Source: Uranotaenia lowii (lineage: Eukaryota; Arthropoda; Insecta; Diptera; Culicidae). From it: a stretch of DNA of 64,000 nt. Both the position numbers and the translations under genes were made by a program. Location: NCBI RefSeq assembly GCF_029784155.1, contig NC_073692.1, forward strand, positions 426,727,324 through 426,791,323, read 5' to 3'. The notes beneath the pieces are model-generated. The model saw nothing but the letters and a program-made list of their open reading frames with translations, searched no databases and was not told the DNA's origin. Below are positions 21,801 to 29,935 of this stretch, one piece after another. Position 1 is the stretch's first letter; every line of letters begins with the position of its first letter.

Positions 21801-24008
21801 AAGATACGTCTGGTCCTGGACGCGGCGGCTCAAGTGAACGGAACGTCGCTAAACTCCATTCTACTTACCGGACCGGATCTTTTAACTTCGTTGCCAGCTA
21901 TCATTCAACAATTTCGGGAACGACCGGTGGCTTTCAAGGCGGACATACGCGAAATGTTCCACCAATACCGGATTCGGGAAGCTGATAAGCACGTATTGCG
22001 TTTCCTTTTTCGAACAAACCCTACCACCAAGCCAGACGTGTACGTTATGGATGTGGGTACCTTTGGTGCAGCCTGCTTACCGACGTCTGCCCAATATGTG
22101 AAAAATCTGAATGCGTCTCAACACGCCGATCAATTCCCGGACGCTGCGAAGGCTATTATTCGTCGGCATTACGTTGACGATTATCTTGACAGTGCCGATA
22201 CTCCTGAGGAAGCCATCAACCGAGCGAAGCAGGTCCGCTACGTGTACTCACAAGCTGGATTCGAGCTGCATAGCTGGGTTTCGAATGATAAATCGTTTAT
22301 TCGAGCCCTGGGAGGAAAAGAAGACGACGAACGAGTGCCGCTGCAACCAGAGGATGACAAAACAAGAGAACGCGTTCTGGGAATTATCTGGTGTCCCCAC
22401 GAAGACATCTTTACTTTCTCGACCAATCTGCGGAAGGACTTATCACCGTTTCTAAATGATGATCAGCGACCGACGAAGCGGATAGCCCTCCGCTGTGTAA
22501 TGAGCCTTTTCGACCCACTCGGATTTCTTTCTCCGTTCACAATACATGGCAAGATCCTTCTCCAAAGTCTGTGGCGTACCGGGTGTGATTGGGATGAGAA
22601 AATCGATGACGAAAGCTATACCCGTTGGTCGCAGTGGAGAAATAAACTGTCGTTGATTGAAGAGGTGAAAATTCCCCGTTGCTATCTGCAAAATGCTCCA
22701 CCGAAGGCTTATGAGTCGCTACAACTTCATGTTTTCGTCGACGCCAGCGAGCAGGCGTATGGTGCTGTAGCCTTCTTCCGGATCGAAACCGACGAAGGTC
22801 CACGATGCTCACTAGTAATGGCGCGAACGAAAGTGGCTCCACTGAAGCAGTTGTCCATCCCTCGCATGGAACTAATGGGTGCGGTACTCGGAACAAGATT
22901 GCTAAAATTGGTTGAAGATAGTCATGAGCTGAAGGTAACGAGGCGTTTGCTCTGGACCGATTCGCAAAATGTGCTGTCATGGATTCGATCCGATCAACGG
23001 AAGTACAAACCGTTTGTCGCATTCAGGATTGGCGAGATTCTACAAGAGACGAAGATCGACGAGTGGCGCTGGGTGCCCTCGAAGGCTAACGTGGCAGATA
23101 CACTCACCAAGTGGGGCAGAGGTCCTTGTCTGGACCCAGAAGGGCCCTGGTTCAACGGACCCGATTTTCTCCAGCAACCAGAGGAGATGTGGCCTACGCA
23201 GAAAACACCAACACCAAACACGACAATCGAGCTTCGAGCGTGCCACATGTTCCACACTTTCAAGACTAACGAACCTATCATCGATGTAAGTCGGTTCTCA
23301 CGGTGGAATGTTCTCCTACGGACGATCTGTTGCCTTTACAGATTTATCTCCAATTGTCGTCGCCGCATTGCTCGAGCACCCATAGAGGTTATTCCGGACG
23401 CCACCGAACGATTGAAGAGATTGGTGATCCGTGACATCGAATGTACCGTAGTTCCTTTGAAGCAGGAAGAATACGAAGCAGCCGAGATCCTGTTGTGGAA
23501 AATTGCTCAAAGAGAGTCGTTTTCATGTGAAATAGTTATCACATCGAAGAACCGTCAGCTAACGTCAGAAAACTGGATTCCGATTGAGAAACACAGTGCC
23601 ATTTATCATTGCAAGCCGTTCCTGGACGATTGTGATGTGTTGCGAATGGACGGCAGGACAAAATTTGCTGAATTCATCCCCTACGATACGAGATTCCCCA
23701 TCATTCTACCAAAAGCCCACGAAATCACCAATCTATTGCTAGCTGACTATCATCGGCGTTTTGCACACGCTAACCGGGAGACCACGTTCAACGAAGTTCG
23801 ACAACGTTTTTATATTCCTAAGCTGAGGAGCTGTGTGAAACGGTCGATGGATAATTGTCAATGGTGCAAAGTAAAAAGGAGCCGACCGCACGTACACTGC
23901 CGGCCAAAAGTTTGGGATCACCCACTAAAAAACATGCAAATTTTGATCGTTCATATCTCAGCCGTCTTAGGACATATTGCAAATCTTCTGATCTCATTTG
24001 AAAGATAA
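18876..24008 (+). CDS. BEL/Pao gag-pol polyprotein, truncated by the nested insertion
   Basis: The frame is open for 1,710 residues but the last ~38 are read from the inserted palindrome. Order: PHD-like finger (residues 4-48, CSKCAEPDNEEMVACDDCG then CVSES..CSEC); charged coiled coil (about 125-215); Gag region (about 350-500); zinc knuckle CSICRKDGHRVRNC (about 571); retroviral-type aspartic protease with AYLDEGSSMTLIEE (about 683); RT with KADIREMFHQYRI and active-site YVDD (about 1,099); RNase H with HVFVDASEQAYG and LLWTDSQNVLSW; integrase HHCC finger ending CQWCKVKR. The integrase catalytic core is beyond the insertion. The polyprotein would form cytoplasmic particles and copy the RNA to DNA. 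As it stands the copy is disrupted. Confidence 0.92.
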   Translation: MGSCSKCAEPDNEEMVACDDCGAWFHFICVSESPGVEHREFRCSECAAKREKKGKKSGKKSTAGTLPKPLPLQANPGNQVPTGSKNSPSNHGIVADPEYTRARQPDDGKSITSKSSKRSSSRLELEMRRMEEEFAMKEQQLEAEKIISERRMELEQRLAQKRFQQEKELKERRLAQEKAMLERQLAEEIDFQRKQRALQEKFQRDRYQLTVRELGSDDGAVGGEPNDVSEHESRKKVNDWLIHRIDPEPRLKDLNEFETEDQEVREYLTPRRHPEVPAKRAINDLPPEQHLRSTPIQEMRRMSPIFQWQPGTREYRQQEPVLGINQRHEEASLTSTNSSRDGSGPTRAQRAARQVLSKKLPIFTGRSEEWPLFYSSYTNSTDACGFTNVENLVRLQECLKGPALESVRSRLLLPNSVPHVIETLRMLYGRPEQLIHTLLNKVRKADAPKSDRLETYIPFGMAVQELCDHLEAANLHDHLVNPILIQELVDKLPAATKREWVQCRRLTDRVTLRTFADFASNIVAEASEVILVVDSKGTASTKVEKSRPKEKGFVYAHSSASNVTVKPQLVCSICRKDGHRVRNCDIFRSLNLTERLKKKEEHKLCERCLNEHGGWCKFKITCNIGNCREHHHPLVHRNVTANPRETIPTIVGQHHAHTSKQHSVIFRIVPIVLHFKQRSISTSAYLDEGSSMTLIEESLVASLHANGQPQPLTLQWTGNIVRQEPSSVCLSLQVSDGTSGERLDLNEARTVKKLYLPKQRINFEEITSQYPHLHGLYTANQNGEEPKILIGLNNVHLLAPLESRIGKTNEPIAVRSHLGWTIYGPRGASHIEGFLGCHRELSNQELHDMMRGYFAAEDAGVTVSELPESDEIRRARDLLQRTTVRVNGRFETGLLFKWDDFELPDSYPMALKRMEGLERRLKKDPILEQAVHQKIVEYQAKQYAHQLTDEEMLLANPKKVWYLPLGVVVHPNKPGKIRLVLDAAAQVNGTSLNSILLTGPDLLTSLPAIIQQFRERPVAFKADIREMFHQYRIREADKHVLRFLFRTNPTTKPDVYVMDVGTFGAACLPTSAQYVKNLNASQHADQFPDAAKAIIRRHYVDDYLDSADTPEEAINRAKQVRYVYSQAGFELHSWVSNDKSFIRALGGKEDDERVPLQPEDDKTRERVLGIIWCPHEDIFTFSTNLRKDLSPFLNDDQRPTKRIALRCVMSLFDPLGFLSPFTIHGKILLQSLWRTGCDWDEKIDDESYTRWSQWRNKLSLIEEVKIPRCYLQNAPPKAYESLQLHVFVDASEQAYGAVAFFRIETDEGPRCSLVMARTKVAPLKQLSIPRMELMGAVLGTRLLKLVEDSHELKVTRRLLWTDSQNVLSWIRSDQRKYKPFVAFRIGEILQETKIDEWRWVPSKANVADTLTKWGRGPCLDPEGPWFNGPDFLQQPEEMWPTQKTPTPNTTIELRACHMFHTFKTNEPIIDVSRFSRWNVLLRTICCLYRFISNCRRRIARAPIEVIPDATERLKRLVIRDIECTVVPLKQEEYEAAEILLWKIAQRESFSCEIVITSKNRQLTSENWIPIEKHSAIYHCKPFLDDCDVLRMDGRTKFAEFIPYDTRFPIILPKAHEITNLLLADYHRRFAHANRETTFNEVRQRFYIPKLRSCVKRSMDNCQWCKVKRSRPHVHCRPKVWDHPLKNMQILIVHISAVLGHIANLLISFER

Positions 24009-25074
24009 TGAGCAATAGCTATCTCGGAGGTATTTTGCCCAAATATAATGTTTTAGTTTTGAACTTAAAACTTAACCTAAAGTTATAACATTTTCAAAAA
24101 ACCGCACTCAATATTCAAAGCCGATCATCTCGGGATAGGGTGGACCAAATCTCAAAATTTGAGTGGCATTAGAATTCCTGTTCTTTACTTCTCAAAACAC
24201 AATCAAAAAATTTTGAGAAAAAATTCAAGAATGTATTTTAATTAATAAAATAGACACTTGAGTTATCGTCCAAAAGTTTGGGATCACCTCTTTGTATGGT
24301 GAGTTTGGGATCATTCTTATAAAAACATGCAAATTTATTTTATTCATATCTTTCTCATCTAACATCGTATTGCAGATCTGAAGGGTTCATTTGGAAGCTT
24401 AGGAATTGTTGTTTTTTAATAAATTCATTCAAAAATTATATTTTGAAGTGATAACCATAAAAAAATCACCTGAAATTGATTGTTTTTTTGAAAGTTCCCA
24501 GATTTTTTTTATAGTTCTCACCTTAAAATAAAATTTTTGAATGAATTTATTAAAAAACAACAATTCCTAAGCTTCCAAATGAACCCTTCAGATCTGCAAT
24601 ACAATGTTAGATGAGAAAGATATGAATAAAATAAATTTGCATGTTTTTATAAGAATGATCCCAAACTCACCATACAAAGAGGTGATCCCAAACTTTTGGA
24701 CGATAACTCAAGTGTCTATTTTATTAATTAAAATACATTCTTGAATTTTTTCTCGAAATTTTTTGATTGTGTTTTGAGAAGTAAAGAACAGGAATTCTAA
24801 TGCCACTCAAATTTTTAGATTTGGTCCACCCTATCCCGAGATGATCGGCTTTGAATATTGAGTGCGGTTTTTTGAAAATGTTATAACTTTAGGTTAAGTT
24901 TTAAGTTCAAAACTAAAACATTATATCTAGGCAAAATACCTCCGAGATAGCTATTGCTCATTATCTTTCAAATGAGATCAGAAGATTTGCAATATGTCCT
25001 AAGACGGCTGAGATATGAACGTTCAAAATTTGCATGTTTTTTAGTGGGTGATCCCAAACTTTTGGCCGGCAGTG
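23895..25074. mobile_element. 1,180-bp palindromic TA-flanked element inserted in the integrase region
   Basis: Both ends read CACTGCCGGCCAAAAGTTTG inwards and are flanked by TA (23893-23894, 25075-25076), the signature of Tc1/mariner insertion. Nearly the whole insert is an inverted repeat around about 24485. The outer ~120 bp of the arms are identical at the level of the encoded peptide, while the central ~30-60 bp are diverged. Each arm also carries a second, internal copy of the terminal unit (CCAAAAGTTTGGGATCACC at about 24272 and its complement near 24680), so the element is a foldback within a foldback. No transposase ORF. Confidence 0.85.
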
Positions 25075-25076
25075 TA

Positions 25077-26132
25077 CCTACGATGGCACCCGTACCAATT
25101 GAACGAATGACGCCTTTCCTGAGACCCTTCAGTCATGTGGGTGTCGACTATTTTGGACCGATTGAGGTAATCGTTGGACGCCTGGTCGAGAAACGGTGGG
25201 TTGTTCTTTTTACGTGCCTGACGGTCCGGGCAGTGCATTTGGAAGTGGCACACAAGCTGAATACTGACTCGTGTATCAAGGCAATTCGGAGATTCGTGCT
25301 GCGCAGAGGCCCACCAATTGTCATATTCTCCGACAACGGCACCAATCTGAAAGCAGCCAACAAGGAGCTTCAAGAGCAGATTCGTCGGATCGGAACAGCC
25401 TGCGCTAACGTGTTCACCAATGCCAAGACGCGCTGGTGCTTCAATCCGCCTTCTGCACCCCATATGGGGGGCATATGGGAGCGGATGGTACGAACGGTCA
25501 AGACGACAATGGCAACACTGAATGCGGAACACCGAATGAGCGATAAAATACTTTTGACCGTTATTGCTGAGGCCGAAGAGATCGTCAACTGCAGACCGTT
25601 GGTTTATATACCCCAAGACTCATCGGACGCTGAAGCGCTTACGCCGAACCATTTTTTGCGTGGCACGGTAACCGAGCTGAAGGATCTTCGCATAGCGCCA
25701 CCAGGTCTGGCAGAGGCACTTCGAAGCACCTACCAGAGGTCCCAGTACATCGCCGACGAAATATGGAAGCGGTGGCTAAAGGAATATGTGCCGTCCTTGA
25801 ACGTGAGTTCCAAATGGTTAGAAGATTCAAGACCGCTGAAACCAGGCGATTTAGTGTTCATCACGGATGATGAAAACCACAACGGATGGGTCCGGGGGCA
25901 AGTAGCTGAAGTCATCGTGGGAAAAGACGGCCGTGTTCGACAGGCGGTGGTTCGCACTTCCAGTGGACTGTTTCGGCGACCGGTGGCTAAACTCGCAGTC
26001 ATAGAGATTGAGGCTATTGGTAAATCTGTCCAGGAAGCAGGTTCTGGACCAGGTTTACGGGTCGGGGAAATGTTAAAACCACTGGGCACAGAGGAAAAAA
26101 TCCCTTCAACTGGCCTCCCTGGACGGACGTAA
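25077..26132 (+). CDS. BEL/Pao integrase core and C-terminal region (fragment after the insertion)
   Basis: The open frame starts in the palindrome (ATG 24954) but the element's own sequence resumes after the TA at 25075. It has the integrase core: GVDYFGP (first Asp), FSDNGTNLK (second Asp) and GGIWERMVRTVK (Glu), followed by the BEL-type C-terminal domain with LKPGDLVFITDD. The frame agrees with that upstream of the insertion. The stop codon at 26130-26132 lies inside the 3' LTR, so the last ~20 residues are LTR-encoded. Confidence 0.88.
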   Translation, partial: PTMAPVPIERMTPFLRPFSHVGVDYFGPIEVIVGRLVEKRWVVLFTCLTVRAVHLEVAHKLNTDSCIKAIRRFVLRRGPPIVIFSDNGTNLKAANKELQEQIRRIGTACANVFTNAKTRWCFNPPSAPHMGGIWERMVRTVKTTMATLNAEHRMSDKILLTVIAEAEEIVNCRPLVYIPQDSSDAEALTPNHFLRGTVTELKDLRIAPPGLAEALRSTYQRSQYIADEIWKRWLKEYVPSLNVSSKWLEDSRPLKPGDLVFITDDENHNGWVRGQVAEVIVGKDGRVRQAVVRTSSGLFRRPVAKLAVIEIEAIGKSVQEAGSGPGLRVGEMLKPLGTEEKIPSTGLPGRT

Positions 26133-26493
26133 ATGTCAGCGGCTGGAAAAAAGCGCGAGGACTGTTTTTTCGTTTGCGATCGGAAGAGAAAGTTAGAGAA
26201 AAGTTGTCATAAAGTTTAAAGTTAATTTCTATATTCCCGAAATTATGTAAGTTTTTCAACGAATTTGTTTTGTATCCATTAGCTCAAAAATACATTTTAT
26301 ACAGTCGAACAGGTCAGATAAGATAGCAGCAACTCACGCGTCCAGGCACATTTTTTTGTAGAAGCCGAAACTAAAACTGTAAGTCGGTATAACTTACTTA
26401 CTATTAGAGCTATCAAACTGAATAAAACTTTATCTTTTTAGTTTGAGCTGATTCAAACGAGCAGCTACATCAGGCGTTTCACTTTCCCCAACA
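26071..26493 (+). repeat. 3' LTR of the BEL/Pao element
   Basis: 423 bp, the pair of 18413-18835. It is preceded by a purine-rich tract and followed by the CTTGG duplication. It contains the stop codon of the pol frame near its start. Confidence 0.92.
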
Positions 26494-26559
26494 CTTGGAT
26501 TTTGTTTAAAAAAAAAAATAAAGCAATATTCCCAATCCTATCCTCCTACTGCAAGAAAT

Positions 26560-27130
26560 GAATTCTTTCACATAGGAATATATCTCGTATCGAAATACTG
26601 TCCAATGCCAAATTTTGTTTTATCTACGCAGTAAATTTTTGAGTTATGCATAAACTTGAAAAGGAGTACCATCCCACCTTCCTATCTTCCCATTGAATTG
26701 AGGGATGAGAACTTAATATTCATAGAAATATGCTTCTTATAGGATTCATTTGCTCGATTAATTCTCGAGTTAAGGCGGCTGCCCGTGGCGTAGAGGATAG
26801 CCTTCAAGTCTTCTAAACCAGCGGGTATGAGATCGAATCCCGGTCTCGGCATACATAGTACACTTTCTGTGGGTTGGTGGTTTCAGCATTTGTCAGATGC
26901 TAGCCTGAGGAGTGAGGGATACCAAATATTTATAGACGTATTTCTCGTACCCAAATATCGTTCCATGCCAAATTTGGTTCCATTTGCTGTTGTAGTTCTT
27001 GAGTTATGCAGTAAAAATTGTATGAAACCCCTTCCCCATTTCCATCCTCCTCGCTGGAAGAAGGAAGGGATTTCAAATAATCATTAGAACATTTCTCGTT
27101 CCCAAATACCCTCCCATGCCAAATTTGGTT
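26560..27130. repeat. Repeated units with ATGCCAAATTTGGTT motif
   Basis: Three loosely similar blocks (about 26582, 26944 and 27092) read CTCGTAYCVAAATA followed by CCATGCCAAATTTGGTTYCAT (first one diverged) and a GAGTTATGCA phrase. This is a common style of mosquito interspersed repeat. A SINE copy lies between the first and second. Confidence 0.5.
26771..26912 (+). mobile_element. tRNA-derived SINE (family A), copy 2
   Basis: The head GTGGCGTAGAGGATAGCC (A-box-like TGGCGTAGAGGA) is followed by TTCAAGTCTTCTAA, a B-box-like GAGATCGAATCCC and GGTCTCGGCATACATAGTA. The body GGTTGGTGGTTTCAGCATTTG ends GATGCTAGCC. This is the clearest plus-strand copy with both Pol III boxes. Confidence 0.7.
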
Positions 27131-27339
27131 TCATTTGCCTCATAAGTTTTTAAATTATGTCATCCTGAAAATTCAGCAAATTTAAGAAAATTATGAAAAT
27201 CAAGAAGAATAAGTTAAAAATCAAATCGAGAAAATCAAGAAAACCAACAAAAATCTGTAAAATCGAGAAAAAACGAACAAACACATATGATCACAGTTTC
27301 TTCATGTTTCTTTGAAAAAAACAAAAATTACTCAACTCT

Positions 27340-27497
27340 AAAGCATACATCTTCCAGAGATATGATAGCCAGCATAATACAAATGCTCAAACCACCAGCA
27401 CACAGAAAGAGTATTATAATGCCGTGATCGAGATTCGATCTTATAGCCTCTGGCTCAGAAGATTTAAACGCTATCCTCAAGGCCACGATTGGTGGTA
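27340..27497 (-). mobile_element. tRNA-derived SINE (family A), copy 3, inverted
   Basis: The reverse complement reads TCGTGGCCTTGAGGATAGCG, AAATCTTCTGAGCCAGAGG, AGATCGAATCTCGATCACGG, then a CTGGTGGTTTGAGCATTTG body and AGATGTATGC. It is the same block order as copies 2 and 4 but on the minus strand, about 430 bp from copy 2. Confidence 0.68.
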
Positions 27498-27872
27498 AAA
27501 AAAATCGAAAAAAATCTATAAAATTTTAAACAAAATATTAAAAAAAATCTAGAAAATTTAAAAAGTTAACAAAAATCAAGAACTAAACCGAATTAAGAAA
27601 ATCAAGAAAAAAGGAAGAATCAAGAATAAAAAAAAACAGCAAATGAAAAAAGTTACATAATAAAAAAATAATAAATTCAGCGAAAAAACACACTACAAAC
27701 TATGAAAAAAAAATTAGTTTTGAGGTGGTACACAGAAAGCAGAAAAAATATTTCAAATCAAGAAAGTCTACATTCGAAACTCGCAACATAAAAATATGAT
27801 ATTTCAATTTCGATTAGATAAGAAATTTTAAATCGAATTGATGGGTAATTGAATCGTTCTTTTTCTTCGTAG
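27498..27872. other. End of the giant intron, A-rich
   Basis: Mostly A-rich sequence with no element recognised. It ends in the polypyrimidine tract and CGTAG acceptor of exon 3. Confidence 0.45.
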
Positions 27873-28020
27873 CACCGAAAGCGAAAGAGCAAGAACTCGA
27901 GATGTGGCGAAGGCGAGCCAGCTACGATCCCATGAAGGCCGCCATGGAGGGAAAGCGCAAACAGGAAGAAGCCAAGCGCGCGGCTCAGCAACAAGTCGAT
28001 CGGCTGAAAACCGTTGAAAG
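27873..28020 (+). CDS. Host gene 1, exon 3: basic helical segment
   Basis: Begins after TTCTTTTTCTTCGTAG and ends GAAAG|GTATAG. It encodes APKAKEQELEMWRRRASYDP, then MKAAMEGKRKQEEAKRAAQQ and QVDRLKTVER, a strongly charged helix likely to be a coiled coil or microtubule/nucleic-acid contact. The reading frame is supplied by the single base left by exon 2, which makes an Ala codon. The balanced base composition and open frame contrast with the surrounding A-rich intron. This conserved-looking segment is the best handle for naming the gene. Confidence 0.85.
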
Positions 28021-28076
28021 GTATAGGTTTGATGTGAACAATAGATTATTTTGGACTGACATTTTTGTTTTTTTAG
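28021..28076 (+). other. Intron 3 of host gene 1 (56 bp)
   Basis: GTATAG donor and TTTTTTTAG acceptor. The exon before leaves AG and the exon after supplies C, making a Ser codon. Confidence 0.82.
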
Positions 28077-28257
28077 CTCGGTTTTGCGTTCAAAATCCTA
28101 CCATAGTGGAGTTGGTGCTGGTGGCATGAGTCGAGTTTGTGATAGTACTGTAGGGGATTGTGAGTTTATGGATAACATCAGCAGCAGCAGTCAGCCGAGC
28201 AATCGCTGGACGTTGACTTCAAACGAGTCGAGCGATGAGCTGGACGATGAGCATTGA
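28077..28257 (+). CDS. Host gene 1, exon 4: C-terminus
   Basis: Encodes the last ~60 residues: a Gly-rich stretch (SGVGAGGMS), a Ser run (NISSSSQPSNRW) and an acidic end SSDELDDEH before TGA at 28255-28257. Total coding length over four exons is 3,735 nt (1,245 codons), an exact multiple of three, which supports the exon model. Confidence 0.83.
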
Positions 28258-29640
28258 ACCCTAATGTCCTTATTTTAAAAACAGTTTTGAAACGTACTTA
28301 GTTTGACTACAGCAATGGTTAGCTTATGTGAGAAAAGATTTTTTATTATATTTAGGTCTCCATTTTTGAACAGAAAAAGGTTAATTTCAGCAGGAATTGT
28401 AGAAAAGTTTTGCAGAATTGGTTTCTAACTACCAAAGACATCATCTTCACAAAATTTTTAGAAAAAAAAACTATAAATTCCATCTCTTTTCCGTACTCAT
28501 CGAATTTGAAACCTCAACTTAGACTAGCGACATGTTGGTGCTTCTCAGAGCCTCTTGAGAGAAATTAGTTTGATTTCCTTGTAATTTTATAGTTACCTAT
28601 TAATTGAGCATCTGATCTTGGTTCTATATCATGTACTTTCCTCATGAAATACATTCGTAATCATGCATACGATGCATAATTACTCAAAAGCTCGCTCAAA
28701 TTGTATAAAACTCTACTAACGAAAAAATGCTTCAAAACATCACATATGTACTAAAACATGCTCTCTATAATCAGGATACTATCTGTTACATTGCTTCAAA
28801 CTTTACTTTTGCAGCTCAAAGATGTTTTTTTTTGTTTGTTTTTTTTTTGTTTTCGGATAAAAGCAATACTCAATCGTGTATATAAATCATAAATCATTTC
28901 TTTATCAATCTTGAAGGAAACTTGTTAAGCCGATTCAACAATAATATATGTAAGTTCTCGGCTGAAAGCAATCAAAGTTAAGTTATTCGTTGCTTGAAAG
29001 AAGAACAAATGTCGTTTGATTTGAAGGCCTCATCAACATTCAAGAATTGATAGAACCGTACTATTCGTCCTCAAATGAACAATTTTGATTGTTTATAATC
29101 GTGAAAAACACCTTCCATTTATTATCCAAAATTACGTTAGCACATCTAGTGAATTATTTTAGAATTTTTTCTAGTAAAAGAATATACATATGATTGTGTG
29201 AGTTTAAAGATCATTCAATATTCTTATGCTGGCAAAAAACAGTTAGTTAATTTTCCGCAATTCATATACAAATATTATCATCGTTAGGGGAAATCGTTAC
29301 TCTTTTTTGTCCTACATCGATCAATTTCTGTGTTTTCTGTGTGTGAGTCTGTTTCAGTTATGGCTGAACTAATAATCTTTATTGCAAATTGAATTTAGAA
29401 ACAAAAAATCATGTATTCCTGTTGTGGGCTAGTTCGTACGTTGGTTGAGTTTTTATTAAATTATTTTGACATCTATTACTACACATCCATTATCTACTAG
29501 CTGTTATTTACGAGCGCAACATTATTCAAAATTCATCTGAATCTGAACAAAAAAAATCATTGTTAACTGTGAACAAACAAGGTATATTTTTTATATATCG
29601 CTAGGAACAATAAATTATACTACAGGACTAACATGAGTTG
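28258..29640 (+). other. Probable 3' UTR and downstream flank of host gene 1
   Basis: AT-rich, non-coding, with no repeat recognised. An AATAAA stands at 29609-29614, but closer AT-rich variants exist, so the true cleavage site is unknown. Confidence 0.5.
29609..29614 (+). promoter_or_regulatory. Candidate poly(A) signal AATAAA for host gene 1
   Basis: AATAAA within GGAACAATAAATTATACT, about 1.35 kb after the stop. Placement is by motif only. Confidence 0.35.
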
Positions 29641-29935
29641 ATACTTTATAACTAATTATCCGAAAATCATTGGGGTTTAGATAATTTAGTAATTCTCGAA
29701 GCCGCTCTTCCGTACACGGTGGTTAAATCGTGCGCAAAATGGTACACCCGTTAGCGGGATGAGATTTTAAAAAAATTCGTGAAGGAAATCGATTCGAACT
29801 TTCTATCAGGCACCTGCCGGATCTCCTGTCAGAAATTTTTCATTTAAAAGCCTCGCCTGAATGTTCCGGAGAAAAACGAGGAAAAAATTTAATAAAAGTA
29901 TATCTAGCTTTAAATTTAGCTTACGATCTATTTTT

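Larger units (their letters stand above)
18413..26493 (+). mobile_element. BEL/Pao LTR retrotransposon, young, interrupted by a palindromic insertion
   Basis: Two 423-bp LTRs (18413-18835, 26071-26493) begin TGTTAAAACC and end CCCCAACA. They differ at two positions by eye. A 5-bp duplication CTTGG lies outside (18408-18412 and 26494-26498). One long gag-pol frame carries a PHD-like finger, Gag, zinc knuckle, protease, RT, RNase H and integrase. A 1,180-bp TA-flanked palindrome (23895-25074) breaks the frame in the integrase. A purine-rich GGGTCGGGGAAA just before the 3' LTR (26059-26070) is a likely polypurine tract. There is no env-like ORF. Without the insert the element is about 6.9 kb. 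Confidence 0.92.
9595..27872 (+). other. Giant intron 2 of host gene 1 (about 18.3 kb), transposon-filled
   Basis: Donor GTAAGG at 9595, acceptor TTCTTTTTCTTCGTAG ending at 27872. The leftover G of exon 2 plus CA of exon 3 makes one Ala codon, and the downstream frame is open. The intron holds a complete Jockey-clade LINE, a young BEL/Pao element with a nested palindrome, at least two TIR elements and SINE copies. All the autonomous retroelement ORFs lie in the same orientation as the host gene. Exon joining over this distance is inferred from phase and reading frame, not from transcripts. Confidence 0.75.

Noticed and set aside
24954..25074. ATG 24954 as a genuine start of an integrase protein
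   Set aside because: The first ~40 residues come from the inserted palindrome arm, and the same peptide is encoded by the opposite arm; the open frame is chance.
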